Notes: a model not told the origin generated them from the sequence alone. DNA of 64,000 bases from JBIICS01 sp044238735 (GCA_044238735.1 JBIICS010000001.1:19404-83403); one strand, 5' to 3'. Positions 25,475-35,218 are shown, numbered from the stretch's first letter. Program-made: numbers and translations.

Positions 25475-25891
25475 ATGATTTTATTAAGTAAGAAACTATG
25501 TATGGCCAAGGATATTGGTATTCATGGAAATTTATTTGGAGGAATAATGATGAGCTGGATAGATGAGGCGGCGGCAACTTATGCGTCTGAATATTGCAGA
25601 ACAAGCAGTTTAGTAACTGTAAAAATGGGGGAAATGGTTTTTAAGAAACCCGTTAAGGCCGGCAATCATATTAGAATATATGGCGATGTTTCGCGCCTTG
25701 GCAATACCTCTATAACATTAAATGTTGAGGCCAGGAGATACAACGTTTTATCATCCGAGGAAACCGTTGTTTGCAGCACGAATATTACATTTGTTAGAAT
25801 TGATGAAGAGGGCAATCCAATTCGGATTGAAATTCCAAGGATAACTGAGAAGGGGAAAAAATATATAGAGGATGTAATTTTAACTTGTTAG
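25475..25891 (+). CDS. Hotdog-fold acyl-CoA thioesterase, YciA/BFIT type
   Basis: A 138-residue protein with the hotdog pattern GNLFGGIMMSWIDEAAATYASEY (about 19-41), in which the Asn, Gly-Gly and Asp are the active-site positions of acyl-CoA hydrolases, followed by the strand FKKPVKAGNHIRIYGDVSRLGNTSITLNVEA. It hydrolyses acyl-CoA to free acid and CoA; the chain length is unknown. The start is one base after the pyruvate carboxylase stop, so it is probably co-transcribed, and a bidirectional terminator follows. Confidence 0.87.
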   Translation: MILLSKKLCMAKDIGIHGNLFGGIMMSWIDEAAATYASEYCRTSSLVTVKMGEMVFKKPVKAGNHIRIYGDVSRLGNTSITLNVEARRYNVLSSEETVVCSTNITFVRIDEEGNPIRIEIPRITEKGKKYIEDVILTC

Positions 25892-25907
25892 TCTTGTATG
25901 CATGCAT

Positions 25908-25939
25908 AAAAAACCCCGTTAAGACATAACGGGGTTTTT
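25908..25939. terminator. Bidirectional intrinsic terminator
   Basis: AAAAACCCCGTTA pairs with TAACGGGGTTTTT (13 bp, 5-nt loop AGACA). T runs follow on both strands, so it terminates both the thioesterase transcript and the convergent rimK transcript. Confidence 0.85.
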
Positions 25940-25946
25940 ATATTAG

Positions 25947-26837
25947 TTAAAGATCTGTATTTACAAACTCGTTTCGTTCTACATACTCAATAATCTTACC
26001 GGCTATATCAACCCCGGTTGCTCCTTCAATACCTTCGAGGCCTGGAGAAGAATTTACTTCCATAACCAGTGGGCCCCTCTCCGACTGAAGCATATCAACC
26101 CCAGCAATAGCCAATCCTAATTTTTTAGCTGCTTTTATTGCTGTAACAACTTCTTCTTTACTTAATTCAATTAATTGAGCCTTGCCTCCACGATGCAGAT
26201 TAGATCTAAACTCTCCATCAACCCCTTTTCGCAACATGGCGCCTACCACTTTCCCATCAACCACAAACGCTCTAATATCGGCCCCTTTTGCTTCCTTAAT
26301 AAATTCCTGAACCAGAATGTTAGTATTAATATCCAGGAAGGCCTCTATAACGGATTTTGCAGATTGATGTGTTTCTGCTAAAATTACACCTATTCCCTGT
26401 GTACCTTCAAGAAGTTTGATAACAACCGGTGCACCGCCTACCAAATTAATTACCTGATCAATATCACGTGGAGAAGAAGCAAAAGCTGTTTTAGGCATGC
26501 CAATACCCGCCTTAGCCAATAACTGTAAACTTCTTAATTTATCTCGCGATCTTACCAAGGCTTGTGATTCAACAGCACTAAACACTTTCATTTGCTCGAA
26601 CTGACGAACCACTGCAGCCCCATAAAAAGTTACAGAAGCCCCAATTCGGGGAATAATAGCATCAACACCAATTACCGGCTCTCCTCTGTGATATACCATA
26701 GGATTACTTTTTTCCATAGCCAAAACACACTTAGAGTGATCTAAAACCACAACCTCATGTCCTCTTTGTTCTGCAGCCTCTACTAGTCTTCTTGTAGAAT
26801 ATAGTTTAGCATTTCTTGAAAGTATCGCAATTTTCAT
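25947..26837 (-). CDS. rimK: ATP-grasp ligase RimK (glutamate ligase)
   Basis: A 296-residue ATP-grasp enzyme that adds glutamates to the C-terminus of ribosomal protein S6 in the best-studied cases; other members make poly-glutamate. The N-terminal domain has [21 protein letters not shown], and the ATP-grasp core has [37 protein letters not shown] and the metal-binding [17 protein letters not shown]. It ends 8 bp from a shared terminator and is the second gene of a minus-strand pair with a RimB-like protease gene 48 bp upstream. Confidence 0.93.
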   Translation of the reverse strand: MKIAILSRNAKLYSTRRLVEAAEQRGHEVVVLDHSKCVLAMEKSNPMVYHRGEPVIGVDAIIPRIGASVTFYGAAVVRQFEQMKVFSAVESQALVRSRDKLRSLQLLAKAGIGMPKTAFASSPRDIDQVINLVGGAPVVIKLLEGTQGIGVILAETHQSAKSVIEAFLDINTNILVQEFIKEAKGADIRAFVVDGKVVGAMLRKGVDGEFRSNLHRGGKAQLIELSKEEVVTAIKAAKKLGLAIAGVDMLQSERGPLVMEVNSSPGLEGIEGATGVDIAGKIIEYVERNEFVNTDL

Positions 26838-26885
26838 ATAGATTCATTAATAGTCTAAAATAAGAAAATGCCCTACATTTTCAAA

Positions 26886-27341
26886 TTATTTAATGCTGTT
26901 TTTCTTTAATAAATGAACCCCCGAAACATCAACAAGAAACTTTTTACCAATTAATTTTCTTCCGATTAAAACGGGGTAACGCATATTTTGTCGATTAGCC
27001 AACGAAATGGTCGATTTAATCTTTCGCTTACCTAATTTAATTATCGTTTTAATAACGTAACGCGCTTCATATTCGCCGAAAGAATTTTTAATATTCTTTT
27101 GATAAAAATCGTGAAACACCAATTTTCGTTTATTATATTCAGGATGTGTTGGATCCAATAGATAAAAAGAAAGTACTTTTTTACCGTTTACTTCCTCTAT
27201 TTTGATATTGTGGCAATGCAATGCGGTTGTAAATGCGCCTGTATCAATCTTAGCTTCAACCCCTTTTAATCCTAATTCAGGAAAATCAACAAACTCGCGT
27301 CTGCCAATAGTCTGCATCCATTTTTTCTTAGTAGCGTCCAT
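26886..27341 (-). CDS. RimB-like retropepsin-type protease (putative Zn-protease/PF05618 family)
   Basis: A 151-residue protein of the family first annotated as ATP-dependent zinc protease and later shown by the Pseudomonas RimB work to be retropepsin-like. The catalytic Asp sits in EAKIDTGAFTTALHC (about 29-43), and RYPVLIGRKLI (about 121-131) is the conserved second segment. RimB trims or regulates the glutamate tails made by RimK. Here it precedes rimK in the same orientation, which supports that pairing. The third member, RimA, was not seen. Confidence 0.85.
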   Translation of the reverse strand: MDATKKKWMQTIGRREFVDFPELGLKGVEAKIDTGAFTTALHCHNIKIEEVNGKKVLSFYLLDPTHPEYNKRKLVFHDFYQKNIKNSFGEYEARYVIKTIIKLGKRKIKSTISLANRQNMRYPVLIGRKLIGKKFLVDVSGVHLLKKNSIK

Positions 27342-27469
27342 AATATCTGCCTACCGTTAATTTAACAATAATTTAATTTCCGAAAAGTAACAATCTATTC
27401 TTTAAAATGATTGAAAATGCCCAATTAATTTTTTAGATTCGTTGAAGTTCATTTAAGTAAATTCAAAGC

Positions 27470-27904
27470 TTGGCGCGAAAGAAAAAACATGTTTTAAATC
27501 TGGAAATCGAAATCGATTTTGCTGTAATTGGTTTATCCAGTCACCAAAAAGATTTTAAATTATCGTGGAGCATAAACAAACATTGTTTTTGGCAGCTTAA
27601 AAAAGAAGACGATGTATTAGTAGAACTAAAGTCGAGCACCTCTAAAGTGCCTTTTACCTTATTCTCCTTTGTAAACCACGAAATTGGCTGCGAGTTTCTT
27701 CTGCTCGAAAATAAACATCAGGGCCACCAACTTTTACCTGAAATAAAGGGGGCCGATTACCTTGTAATAGTTAGAGGCGCCTACAGTAAAGAGCTTTTAG
27801 CTGAAACAGTGGAGCGATTAAAACAAATCTCCTTAGTAATAACTGCCTTTGAGGTGGATGAAACTAAAATTGTAAACAAACAAAATTTATACTTTTTATT
27901 ATGA
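27470..27904 (+). CDS. IPExxxVDY-family protein upstream of pyk
   Basis: A 144-residue Bacteroidota family of unknown function, named for a motif that appears here in the variant form LPEIKGADYLVIVRG (about 88-102). It is regularly encoded directly before pyruvate kinase, as here, where the two genes overlap by 4 bp. The start codon is TTG, chosen because MARKKKHVLNLEIEIDFAVIGL is the family's N-terminus. No signal peptide or membrane segment is present. A role linked to pyruvate kinase expression or activity is suggested only by the gene order. Confidence 0.85.
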   Translation: MARKKKHVLNLEIEIDFAVIGLSSHQKDFKLSWSINKHCFWQLKKEDDVLVELKSSTSKVPFTLFSFVNHEIGCEFLLLENKHQGHQLLPEIKGADYLVIVRGAYSKELLAETVERLKQISLVITAFEVDETKIVNKQNLYFLL

Positions 27905-29328
27905 TGAAAAATCATAGCCGAACAAAAATTGTGGCAACAGTTGGTCCCGCCTCCAGCTCTCCCGAAGTGCTGGAAAAAATGATTATTGCGGGTGTAGACG
28001 TTTTTCGTTTAAATTTCTCGCATGGGAGTTACGAAGACATGTCCGCCATAGTTAATAACATTAATGAGATCTCGGACAGGCTTGAAATGCCCATTGCTAT
28101 TTTAGCCGACTTACAGGGCCCTAAAATAAGAATAGGTGAGGTAGAAAATAACGGTGTAATGATTGAACCCGGACAGATATTAACTTTTACCACACAGGAT
28201 ACTATAGGAAACAGCGAACGTGTTTTTATTAAGTATTCAAATTTTCCGAAGGATGTAAAAGTGGGTGAACGAATATTGGTAGACGATGGAAAATTAGTAC
28301 TGGAGGTAACGGAAACAAACAAAAACGATGAAGTAAAAGCCAAGGTAATTATTGGTGGTAAACTCTCTTCCAAAAAAGGAGTAAATCTTCCGAACACCAA
28401 AACTTCGATTCCTTGTTTAACCCCAAAAGACCTAAAAGATCTAGAGTTTGCGCTTTCTATTAGGGTTAATTGGATTGGCTTATCGTTTGTTAGAGATGCC
28501 AGCGATGTGATTGAGCTTAGGCATATAATTGCCAACCATAATCGCAAAACCCGGATAATTGCAAAAATCGAAACCCCAATGGCCGTTGAAGATATTGATG
28601 ATATTTTAAAAGAAGCCGACGGTATTATGGTTGCACGAGGCGATTTGGGTGTTGAGGTTCCTATTCACGAAGTGCCGCTTATACAGAAAATGATAGTGCG
28701 TAAGTGTATAAATGCTTCTAAACCTGTGATTATTGCAACACAAATGATGGAGAGTATGATTACAAATCTTACTCCGCTTAGAGCAGAAGTTAATGATGTG
28801 GCTAACTCAGTTCTTGATGGAGCCGACGCTCTTATGTTAAGCGGAGAAACATCTGTTGGTGCTCACCCGGAAAAAGTTATAGAGGCCATGCATAATATTA
28901 TTTCGCATGTTGAAAAATCAAATCAATCTACACGATATGATCATCCACCAACCGTAATGAACGAACGTTTTATTTCGGACGCTATTTGTCACAGCGCGTG
29001 TTTATTGGCCGAACAGTCTAATGTAACCGCTATTGTTACTATGACACACAGTGGGCACACTGCTTTCAAGCTTTCGAGTTACCGACCTGATGCAAACATC
29101 TATATCTTTACAGATAATAAAGGAATATTAAGAATGCTTAACTTATTATGGGGCGTGCGCTGTTTCTTTTACGACAAAAGCATCAGCACTGATCATACCA
29201 TAGCCGACATAAAAATGACTCTCAAAAAAAAGGGATTTGTTAATGATGGCGACTATATTATCAATATAGCAAGCATACCTTTAAACGAAAAGGGAAAAGC
29301 AAATATGTTAAAACTTAGTGAAGTATAA
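27901..29328 (+). CDS. pyk: Pyruvate kinase
   Basis: The last step of glycolysis: phosphoenolpyruvate plus ADP to pyruvate plus ATP. The 475-residue protein has RTKIVATVGPASSSPE at the N-terminus, FRLNFSHGSYEDM, ADLQGPKIRIG, the active-site strand RIIAKIETPMAVEDIDDI with its catalytic Lys, GIMVARGDLGVEVP and IATQMMESMI...TRAEV-like TPLRAEVNDVANSVLDGADALMLSGET. It overlaps the IPExxxVDY gene by 4 bp and shares one base with the alkD-like gene, so the three genes form an operon. Confidence 0.97.
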   Translation: MMKNHSRTKIVATVGPASSSPEVLEKMIIAGVDVFRLNFSHGSYEDMSAIVNNINEISDRLEMPIAILADLQGPKIRIGEVENNGVMIEPGQILTFTTQDTIGNSERVFIKYSNFPKDVKVGERILVDDGKLVLEVTETNKNDEVKAKVIIGGKLSSKKGVNLPNTKTSIPCLTPKDLKDLEFALSIRVNWIGLSFVRDASDVIELRHIIANHNRKTRIIAKIETPMAVEDIDDILKEADGIMVARGDLGVEVPIHEVPLIQKMIVRKCINASKPVIIATQMMESMITNLTPLRAEVNDVANSVLDGADALMLSGETSVGAHPEKVIEAMHNIISHVEKSNQSTRYDHPPTVMNERFISDAICHSACLLAEQSNVTAIVTMTHSGHTAFKLSSYRPDANIYIFTDNKGILRMLNLLWGVRCFFYDKSISTDHTIADIKMTLKKKGFVNDGDYIINIASIPLNEKGKANMLKLSEV

Positions 29329-29987
29329 TGACCGTTAATGAATTAACATCCCTATTTAATAAACACCGTAACCATCACAATGCCCTTCCAATGGAAGCTT
29401 ATTTAAAAAATAAGTTTCCATTCTTTGGAATTAAAAAGCCCTCACGCTCTATTCTTCAAAAATCATTTATTGACTTAAATCGTTTAAAACCGGCAGAGGA
29501 ACTTGAAGAGCTTGTGCTGGATCTCTTTAACAATACGGAAAGAGAATTACATTATGTGGCTATTGAATTATTAGTTAAATCAAGGTATTATAAAAACAAG
29601 AAAAGTATTCAATTATTTGAACGGCTTTTAACTTCAAATTCTTGGTGGGACAGTGTAGACAGCATTGCGGTTAAATTAGTGGGGGCCTATTTTACGGAAC
29701 ACCCTAACGAGAGAGAGAAATGGATTGGCAAATGGATAAAATCCAACAATATCTGGTTAAACCGAACGGCTATCATTTTCCAGTTAAGTTATAAGGATCA
29801 TTTAGATGTTCAGTTTTTAGTCCGCGCCATTTTACCTCATACCCATAGCCATGAATTCTTTATACAAAAAGCCATTGGTTGGGCTTTAAGACAATATGCC
29901 AAGACCAATCCTACGTGGGTTAAAGATTTTGTTAGATCAACTTTACTAAAACCGCTAAGTAAAAGAGAGGCTTTAAAATATCTTTAG
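29328..29987 (+). CDS. DNA alkylation repair protein, AlkD-like
   Basis: A 219-residue all-helical (HEAT-like repeat) DNA glycosylase family member that removes 3-methyladenine and 7-methylguanine. The active-site segment SNSWWDSVDSIA (about 104-115) contains the Trp and Asp of AlkD, and FIQKAIGWALRQYAKTNP (about 184-201) supplies the second Trp. Its start codon overlaps the pyk stop by one base, an unusual pairing of repair and glycolysis genes that is likely only operon sharing. Confidence 0.9.
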   Translation: MTVNELTSLFNKHRNHHNALPMEAYLKNKFPFFGIKKPSRSILQKSFIDLNRLKPAEELEELVLDLFNNTERELHYVAIELLVKSRYYKNKKSIQLFERLLTSNSWWDSVDSIAVKLVGAYFTEHPNEREKWIGKWIKSNNIWLNRTAIIFQLSYKDHLDVQFLVRAILPHTHSHEFFIQKAIGWALRQYAKTNPTWVKDFVRSTLLKPLSKREALKYL

Positions 29988-30154
29988 CTTTTAACTTACC
30001 TTTTCAATTGGGCAATTAATAAATCATTCATTAAAACGGGTCAAACGAATTACATAAACATATTATTAAATTGTGACCGCTACAACTATTTTTATTAGCT
30101 ACTTAAAATAAAAATATGGGCATCGGCTTATTACAAACTTACTAGTTAGAATAA

Positions 30155-30886
30155 TTATTCAAAAACTTCTTCTAGCACCGTTAAAGATTTAATATTTCCG
30201 AGCGAGTGCAAATAAAGATCCAGGTACTTAACAAGCAAGCGAAGCAACTCTCTTCTTTCCGAATTATCAATTATCAAACTATCTACATCCTCAAAGTAAT
30301 CTAGCGAAAATAGCTTAAACAACCATTTAGATGTAATTACACTTATGGGATAATAAATGGGTTGTTGTTCTTGTAAATGTCCGGTTTCTATATTAAAATA
30401 GGGTTTAGAGCTGCTATACTCCTCGTCGGGGCAAATACCAAAATGTTTACACAGATGTGAAAGAAAGCCGAGATGAAAATTTTTTGGATTATTTAATGAA
30501 CTATTTAAATAAAGTATGGCACTAAATGTAAAATCGAATAAAGAATCCTCTCCGTGATGATCGCGCAGACATGCCCCCAGAACTTCACCCAGAAAAAGTT
30601 TAATGTTATTCTTATAAATTTCAAAAGAGGGACTTATGTTGCTCTGGATATTTAACTTTATCTCCTTTAAGCTTACAAACCCATCGTTTGGCTTTATTTC
30701 GTATTCCAGATCGAGTAAAGTAAGGGGCATTAACAATCCGCTTTTTTTATTCTTACTTTTTCCGGAAGTACTTCGCTTGATAATGGCACTTACAACTCCG
30801 TTGTATTCGGTGAAAATTTTTAAGATTACAGCGTTATCGCTATATGGGATTTGTTTAAGCACTAGTCCCCTACCCTTAACAAACAT
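30155..30886 (-). CDS. recO: DNA repair protein RecO
   Basis: The RecFOR pathway protein that loads RecA onto SSB-coated DNA at gaps. The 243-residue protein has the N-terminal OB fold (KGRGLVLKQIPYSDNAVILKIFTEYNGVVSAIIKR), the LLMPLTLLDLEY strand and the helical C-terminal domain; the zinc-binding cysteines of some RecO proteins are mostly absent (FGICPDEEY keeps one), as is common in Bacteroidota. Its start codon overlaps the porZ stop by one base. Confidence 0.9.
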   Translation of the reverse strand: MFVKGRGLVLKQIPYSDNAVILKIFTEYNGVVSAIIKRSTSGKSKNKKSGLLMPLTLLDLEYEIKPNDGFVSLKEIKLNIQSNISPSFEIYKNNIKLFLGEVLGACLRDHHGEDSLFDFTFSAILYLNSSLNNPKNFHLGFLSHLCKHFGICPDEEYSSSKPYFNIETGHLQEQQPIYYPISVITSKWLFKLFSLDYFEDVDSLIIDNSERRELLRLLVKYLDLYLHSLGNIKSLTVLEEVFE

Positions 30887-33189
30887 TATTTAATAAATAA
30901 TATCTTAGTTACATCGGTTTTTGCACCATCGGTTGAGGCTGAGAAAACCAAATAAACTCCCGAGCTAACTTTATCGCCGTTAAACTTTCTTCCATTCCAA
31001 ACAGCCTGTCCACCTAGTGCTTTAGTTTCATAAACTATATTTCCCTGTGTGTCTGTAATTTTAACTATCGCATTTTCAACTAAATTTTTAATGGCTATAA
31101 CTCCTGTGTAATCTGGTTTAACGGGATTAGGATAGGCATAAACACCATTAAAATTTTCTGAAGGTTCTGTAGCGTCGCTTTTGTAAGAGATAATACCCTT
31201 TTCGGTACCAAAAAAGACCTCGCCTGTTGTATGGTTAATACCAATGGACATTATAGAATTAGAGAGTATAGGGCTGTTTTGAGTGTCAAAATGTTTTATT
31301 TCTGATGTGCCATCTTCCGAAACCAAAAATACTCCGGCGGAGCGGGTTCCAATCCATTTTCTATTGGCTTTATCAACAGCTATAGCCGTAACCTCCTCTG
31401 ATTCCAACAAATACGAAACAACGCCGTTTTGCTCTATCTTTATTTGTTGAGCATCAAATACAGCGCCTGTAAAAACTCCGCCAGGATTATTAAAAACACT
31501 TATACCTTTGTCGGTTCCAATCCAAATGTTTCCATCTAAATCCTTTGCCATTGCATAAATGGTGGTTGTATGTAACCCTCCTTTTCCAACTGTTTCATTA
31601 ATTATAGTTTGTTTATCATCCGAAACATCATCAATAGTTCCATTATCGTCATAAACAAATAATCCGGTTCCTCTTGGAAGCTGGACCCATTTTTTTCCAA
31701 AATCATCTATCAGTAAACGACCCGTAAAAACGGTGTTATTAACCCCATTTAAAGTGTATCCCTTCCAACTTCCATCCGGCTTTAAAACATGTAAAGGTTT
31801 ATTAGAAATAGTGTTTACCAACCAAAGATTTCCATTATTATCAAAAGACATCCCGCTTATACCACAACGGAAATTTCGTTCCAATGTTGAATTGTTCTCG
31901 TTATAAATTTGAGTAGCCTTTTCGTCTTTAAATTCAATTAATCCATTAAAATATGAGCCCGCATACATTTGCTTCTCGTCTTTAGGATTAACCACTACGG
32001 TTAAAACATCTAACATATCGGTAATTAATACATTATTTACTTTATTAATTACACTCCACTCCCCTTCCTTAAAAACGTAAATTTCGGGTGGTAAATAAAA
32101 ATTACCCCAGGTATCATCTGTATTGCCCCTAGCTACATAAAGAGTTCCGTTACTTAATGCGCTATAGCTAGAACTTGATGTGTTGGTAGGACCATTAGGA
32201 ACAATAAAAGAAAAATCGACTTTATTATTAGTTTGAACCAATCCAAAATTAAAATCGGCAATCCAAAGTTTACCGTCGTTATCCTGATAAACCTGATAAG
32301 GAGAAGCATTCCCAAAGTTATAACTACCAAAAGTTTGGCCAAGACTTCCGTTGGTATTTAAAAAGGAAACACCATACCATGTTATTCTGGCTAAATTTCC
32401 ACCGATGTTCTGCAAACGCCTGGCATTTTGAACAACGGTAGAATTAAAATAATTCCACGACCCGTTTTGATATTGATACAAAGTGTCCTGATCTATTTTA
32501 GAACTAGTATAATTTGCATATAGAATATTATTTGCGGTAGTAATGGAATTTATATTTCCCTGAGGTATTTGTGTTACAAGCGACCAGTATTCAAAATTCG
32601 CCAGGTTAGGAGCGTTTAAGGAGGCTTTGAATAAACCTTTCTCGGTTGCGGCAAAAATTTCACTATTTAATATCGCAACCTCTTTTACATTTATAAACGC
32701 GCCGTTTGTATTGATTAAATATGTGTCTTTTACTTCCTTTTTATTTAGATCCAGAACCACAATCCCAAAACCGGTTGAAACATAGGCTATATTGCCAAGC
32801 ACCAAAACGTTATTAATAGTTTTATCGCCTGTTATATTTTTCCGCTTAATATCGGAGATGTTTTGTGTTTTTCCATCTTCCGAAATAATATCAATATTTC
32901 CGTTTTTGTATCCAACCAATAATTGTTTTCTGTCGGGGTCGGCAGCCAAAATATTAATATCCAAATCGCTAAGCCCGTTTATTTTAGATACCCTTTCTAT
33001 AGAATTGTCCTGCTTATCGTAATAAAATATTCCGGTTGGTGTTGCGGCAAATATTTTTGAACCTAAAGGCGCTACCGAGATGCAATTATAATAAGGCAAA
33101 TGAACCCTCCACTGACCTATTGCAATCTCCTGTCCGAGCAACAATTCACTTATAAACAGTACTATAAAAAGTATGGAGATTCTACTCAT
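30886..33189 (-). CDS. porZ: Type IX secretion system protein PorZ
   Basis: A 767-residue secreted protein with a signal peptide (about 1-19, ending LLLGQ) followed by IGQWRVHLPYYNCISVAPLGSKIFAAT, the PorZ N-terminus. Two beta-propeller domains of the two-component-regulator type follow (repeated WIGTDKGISVF, FAATEKGLF and KLWIADFNFG motifs), then a C-terminal sorting domain (YAYPNPVKPDYTGVIAI, SSGVYLVF). In Porphyromonas, PorZ is a cell-surface component of the attachment complex that delivers A-LPS to PorU for cargo anchoring. It fits the T9SS cargo proteins in this window. It is co-transcribed with recO. Confidence 0.9.
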   Translation of the reverse strand: MSRISILFIVLFISELLLGQEIAIGQWRVHLPYYNCISVAPLGSKIFAATPTGIFYYDKQDNSIERVSKINGLSDLDINILAADPDRKQLLVGYKNGNIDIISEDGKTQNISDIKRKNITGDKTINNVLVLGNIAYVSTGFGIVVLDLNKKEVKDTYLINTNGAFINVKEVAILNSEIFAATEKGLFKASLNAPNLANFEYWSLVTQIPQGNINSITTANNILYANYTSSKIDQDTLYQYQNGSWNYFNSTVVQNARRLQNIGGNLARITWYGVSFLNTNGSLGQTFGSYNFGNASPYQVYQDNDGKLWIADFNFGLVQTNNKVDFSFIVPNGPTNTSSSSYSALSNGTLYVARGNTDDTWGNFYLPPEIYVFKEGEWSVINKVNNVLITDMLDVLTVVVNPKDEKQMYAGSYFNGLIEFKDEKATQIYNENNSTLERNFRCGISGMSFDNNGNLWLVNTISNKPLHVLKPDGSWKGYTLNGVNNTVFTGRLLIDDFGKKWVQLPRGTGLFVYDDNGTIDDVSDDKQTIINETVGKGGLHTTTIYAMAKDLDGNIWIGTDKGISVFNNPGGVFTGAVFDAQQIKIEQNGVVSYLLESEEVTAIAVDKANRKWIGTRSAGVFLVSEDGTSEIKHFDTQNSPILSNSIMSIGINHTTGEVFFGTEKGIISYKSDATEPSENFNGVYAYPNPVKPDYTGVIAIKNLVENAIVKITDTQGNIVYETKALGGQAVWNGRKFNGDKVSSGVYLVFSASTDGAKTDVTKILFIK

Positions 33190-33252
33190 GTTTGATGCTT
33201 TAAAAATAAGAAATATTGGACTAAGTAACCGAAAAACACCAGTTTATTATAT

Positions 33253-33260
33253 TAACTTTG
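33253..33260 (+). promoter_or_regulatory. -7 element of the tRNA-Arg gene
   Basis: TAACTTTG fits TAnnTTTG exactly and ends 10 bp before the tRNA, so transcription would start within a few bases of the mature 5' end. No -33 TTG at normal spacing was found. Confidence 0.45.
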
Positions 33261-33270
33261 AAAAATTTTT

Positions 33271-33342
33271 GGTCTTGTAGTATAATGGATATTACGTGGG
33301 TCTCCGGAACCCAAGATTCAGGTTCGATTCCTGACAAGATCA
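33271..33342 (+). tRNA. tRNA-Arg (anticodon CCG)
   Basis: The 72-nt cloverleaf is complete. The acceptor stem is GGTCTTG with CAAGATC (one G-T pair), the D loop has TAATGGA, the anticodon stem is TGGGT/ACCCA around the loop CTCCGGA with anticodon CCG, and the T arm is CAGG-TTCGATT-CCTG. The discriminator base is A and the CCA end is not encoded. It reads CGG codons, which are rare in this AT-rich genome. Confidence 0.95.
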
Positions 33343-33370
33343 CAATAAAATACAGTCTGATTGACCTTTT

Positions 33371-33384
33371 GATACTCGAGTATC
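33371..33384 (+). terminator. Possible tRNA terminator palindrome
   Basis: GATACTCGAGTATC is a perfect 14-bp palindrome 28 bp after the tRNA, followed by the T-rich TTTATAAATTTT. As a hairpin it has only a 5-bp stem with a 4-nt loop, so it is a weak terminator or an unrelated operator. Confidence 0.3.
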
Positions 33385-33450
33385 TTTATAAATTTTAGTT
33401 AGGTTTTTAAAACAAGAAACGTGAATCCTGATAATCGCTTTATTGTTTTA

Positions 33451-34170
33451 TTAGCGTTTTATTAGCTTGTTATTTATCATCTTTTCAAAAAAGGCATCTT
33501 TATACTCTTTGCCAATAGATATTTGTTGCCCATCCAGCATATTTATCATATTGCCCTCTACCTCCTTAATTTTTGTCATTGAAACAATATACGAACGATG
33601 AACCCTAATAAAAATATCTTGCGGTAATTGACTTTCGATGTTTTTTAAATTAACTAATGCTAAGAAACGCTCCTTACCCGTATGAATCTTAACATAATCT
33701 TTTAATCCTTCAATAAACAATACATCGTTATAATTTAAGCGAACATATTTTTTATCGGTTTTTATAATTAAATAATCTTTCCCTCCTTCTTTTCCTTGCT
33801 TAGAGGCCGCATTTTGATTAAGCCTGTTTACTAATTTATCAACCGTTTTTAAGAAACGATCGAGTGTAATGGGTTTTAAAAGATAATCGGCGGCATCTAA
33901 CTCAAATCCTTTAACCGCATAATTACTGTATGCTGTGGTAAAAACAACAAGTGGTTTATTTTCGAGCGAAGCAACAAAGTCTAAGCCATTAATAGAAGGC
34001 ATCTCTATGTCAATAAACATGATATCTACCTTTTTTTCTTTAATTAACGGAAGCGCATCAAGCGGGCTTGAAAAATCGCCTATACAATTAATTAAATCTA
34101 TTTGGGTTATATAATCTTTTAAACCCTGGCGAGCCATTGGCTCATCGTCAATTACAATACAGTTAAACAT
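33451..34170 (-). CDS. LytTR-family response regulator
   Basis: A 239-residue two-component regulator. The receiver domain (1-120) has the acidic pocket Asp8-Asp9, the phospho-acceptor Asp54 (FIDIEMPSINGLDF) and the conserved Lys in YLLKPI. The LytTR DNA-binding domain (about 135-235) has VLFIEGLKDYVKIHT and IRVHRSYIVSMTKIKEV. It is encoded one base after a LytS-type histidine kinase gene and is its evident partner. Target genes are unknown. Confidence 0.93.
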   Translation of the reverse strand: MFNCIVIDDEPMARQGLKDYITQIDLINCIGDFSSPLDALPLIKEKKVDIMFIDIEMPSINGLDFVASLENKPLVVFTTAYSNYAVKGFELDAADYLLKPITLDRFLKTVDKLVNRLNQNAASKQGKEGGKDYLIIKTDKKYVRLNYNDVLFIEGLKDYVKIHTGKERFLALVNLKNIESQLPQDIFIRVHRSYIVSMTKIKEVEGNMINMLDGQQISIGKEYKDAFFEKMINNKLIKR

Positions 34171-34171
34171 A

Positions 34172-35218
34172 TTATTGTGTTATTTCTAATTGAACTTTAA
34201 ACTTACCCAATAATTCTTCAATAATCAAGTGGTGTTGACCGGGATATAAAATATTTAGCCGCTTAATAATGTTATTAATCCCAATGCCTCCTGTTTTAAG
34301 CTTTTGCTGGATTTCTTCTTCGTTTACGGAGTTCACTGCATAAAATAAAATAGAATTGGGTTTAAGCTCAAAACGGATATCAATATATACATCCCCAAAA
34401 TTAGAGGGGCGTGCATGTTTAAAACAATTTTCCACAAAATCCATAAAAATAAAAGGCTCCACCATCATGTCGCATTTACCATTTTCGGAAAACGTAATTA
34501 TGATTTCATCACCATATCTCACTCGCTGTAAATCGAGATAATTTTTAGTGTAGTTAATCTCATCGTTAATGTTTACTTTTTCATCAGCAGCAACATACAA
34601 TCGGTATCGTAAAAGTTCCGATAACTTTATTACCGATTCTTCTGCTTTATCCGGATTACGTTTAATAAGAAAGAAGATGTTGTTAAGTGTGTTAAACAAG
34701 AAATGTGGCTGCATTTGTGTTTTTAAAAACTTAAGCTCTGTTTGAAGTCTTTGATTATCCAGCTCCTTATAATATTTCTGAGAATTAGCCCAATCCTGAA
34801 TAATCTGGAACGAGGAGATGGCTATTGTTTCGAACAAGCTCTTAAAAAACCAAGCAGAAAGTATGGTTAAGATACTGTACTCTTGGATATCGGTAGAGGG
34901 AATAATATAGATGTACGAGATGGATTTAATTAAGGCTCCTACAAAAACTATTAAAACAAGGAGTATGCTATACTGAACATATTGTTTTCTATATAAATAT
35001 CGAGGAAGTAAAAAACTAATGTTAAAATACACCGTAAGCAGTGTAGAGGCTAGATAAATTAAACTATCTATTAAAGAGGTGAATAACTGATCGAAACTAT
35101 ATCCGGCATCCCAAACCAGATATAAGTAAAATGTAATCCAAAAAAAGGTATGCACCCAAGGATTTCTCCTTACCTCGGGTATATACAAATCACGATCTCT
35201 TTCTAATAGGTTTGCCAT
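34172..35218 (-). CDS. Sensor histidine kinase, LytS/YehU-like
   Basis: A 348-residue membrane kinase. The N-terminal 140 residues have about four transmembrane helices (for example TFFWITFYLYLVW, SLIYLASTLLTVYF, YSILLVLIVFVGAL) and no recognisable periplasmic sensor domain. A short coiled segment leads to the His_kinase domain with the phospho-acceptor His in QMQPHFLFNTLNN, then an ATPase region whose N box is in FMDFVENCFKHA and whose G box is in TGGIGINNI. It is paired with the LytTR regulator one base downstream. Confidence 0.92.
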   Translation of the reverse strand: MANLLERDRDLYIPEVRRNPWVHTFFWITFYLYLVWDAGYSFDQLFTSLIDSLIYLASTLLTVYFNISFLLPRYLYRKQYVQYSILLVLIVFVGALIKSISYIYIIPSTDIQEYSILTILSAWFFKSLFETIAISSFQIIQDWANSQKYYKELDNQRLQTELKFLKTQMQPHFLFNTLNNIFFLIKRNPDKAEESVIKLSELLRYRLYVAADEKVNINDEINYTKNYLDLQRVRYGDEIIITFSENGKCDMMVEPFIFMDFVENCFKHARPSNFGDVYIDIRFELKPNSILFYAVNSVNEEEIQQKLKTGGIGINNIIKRLNILYPGQHHLIIEELLGKFKVQLEITQ

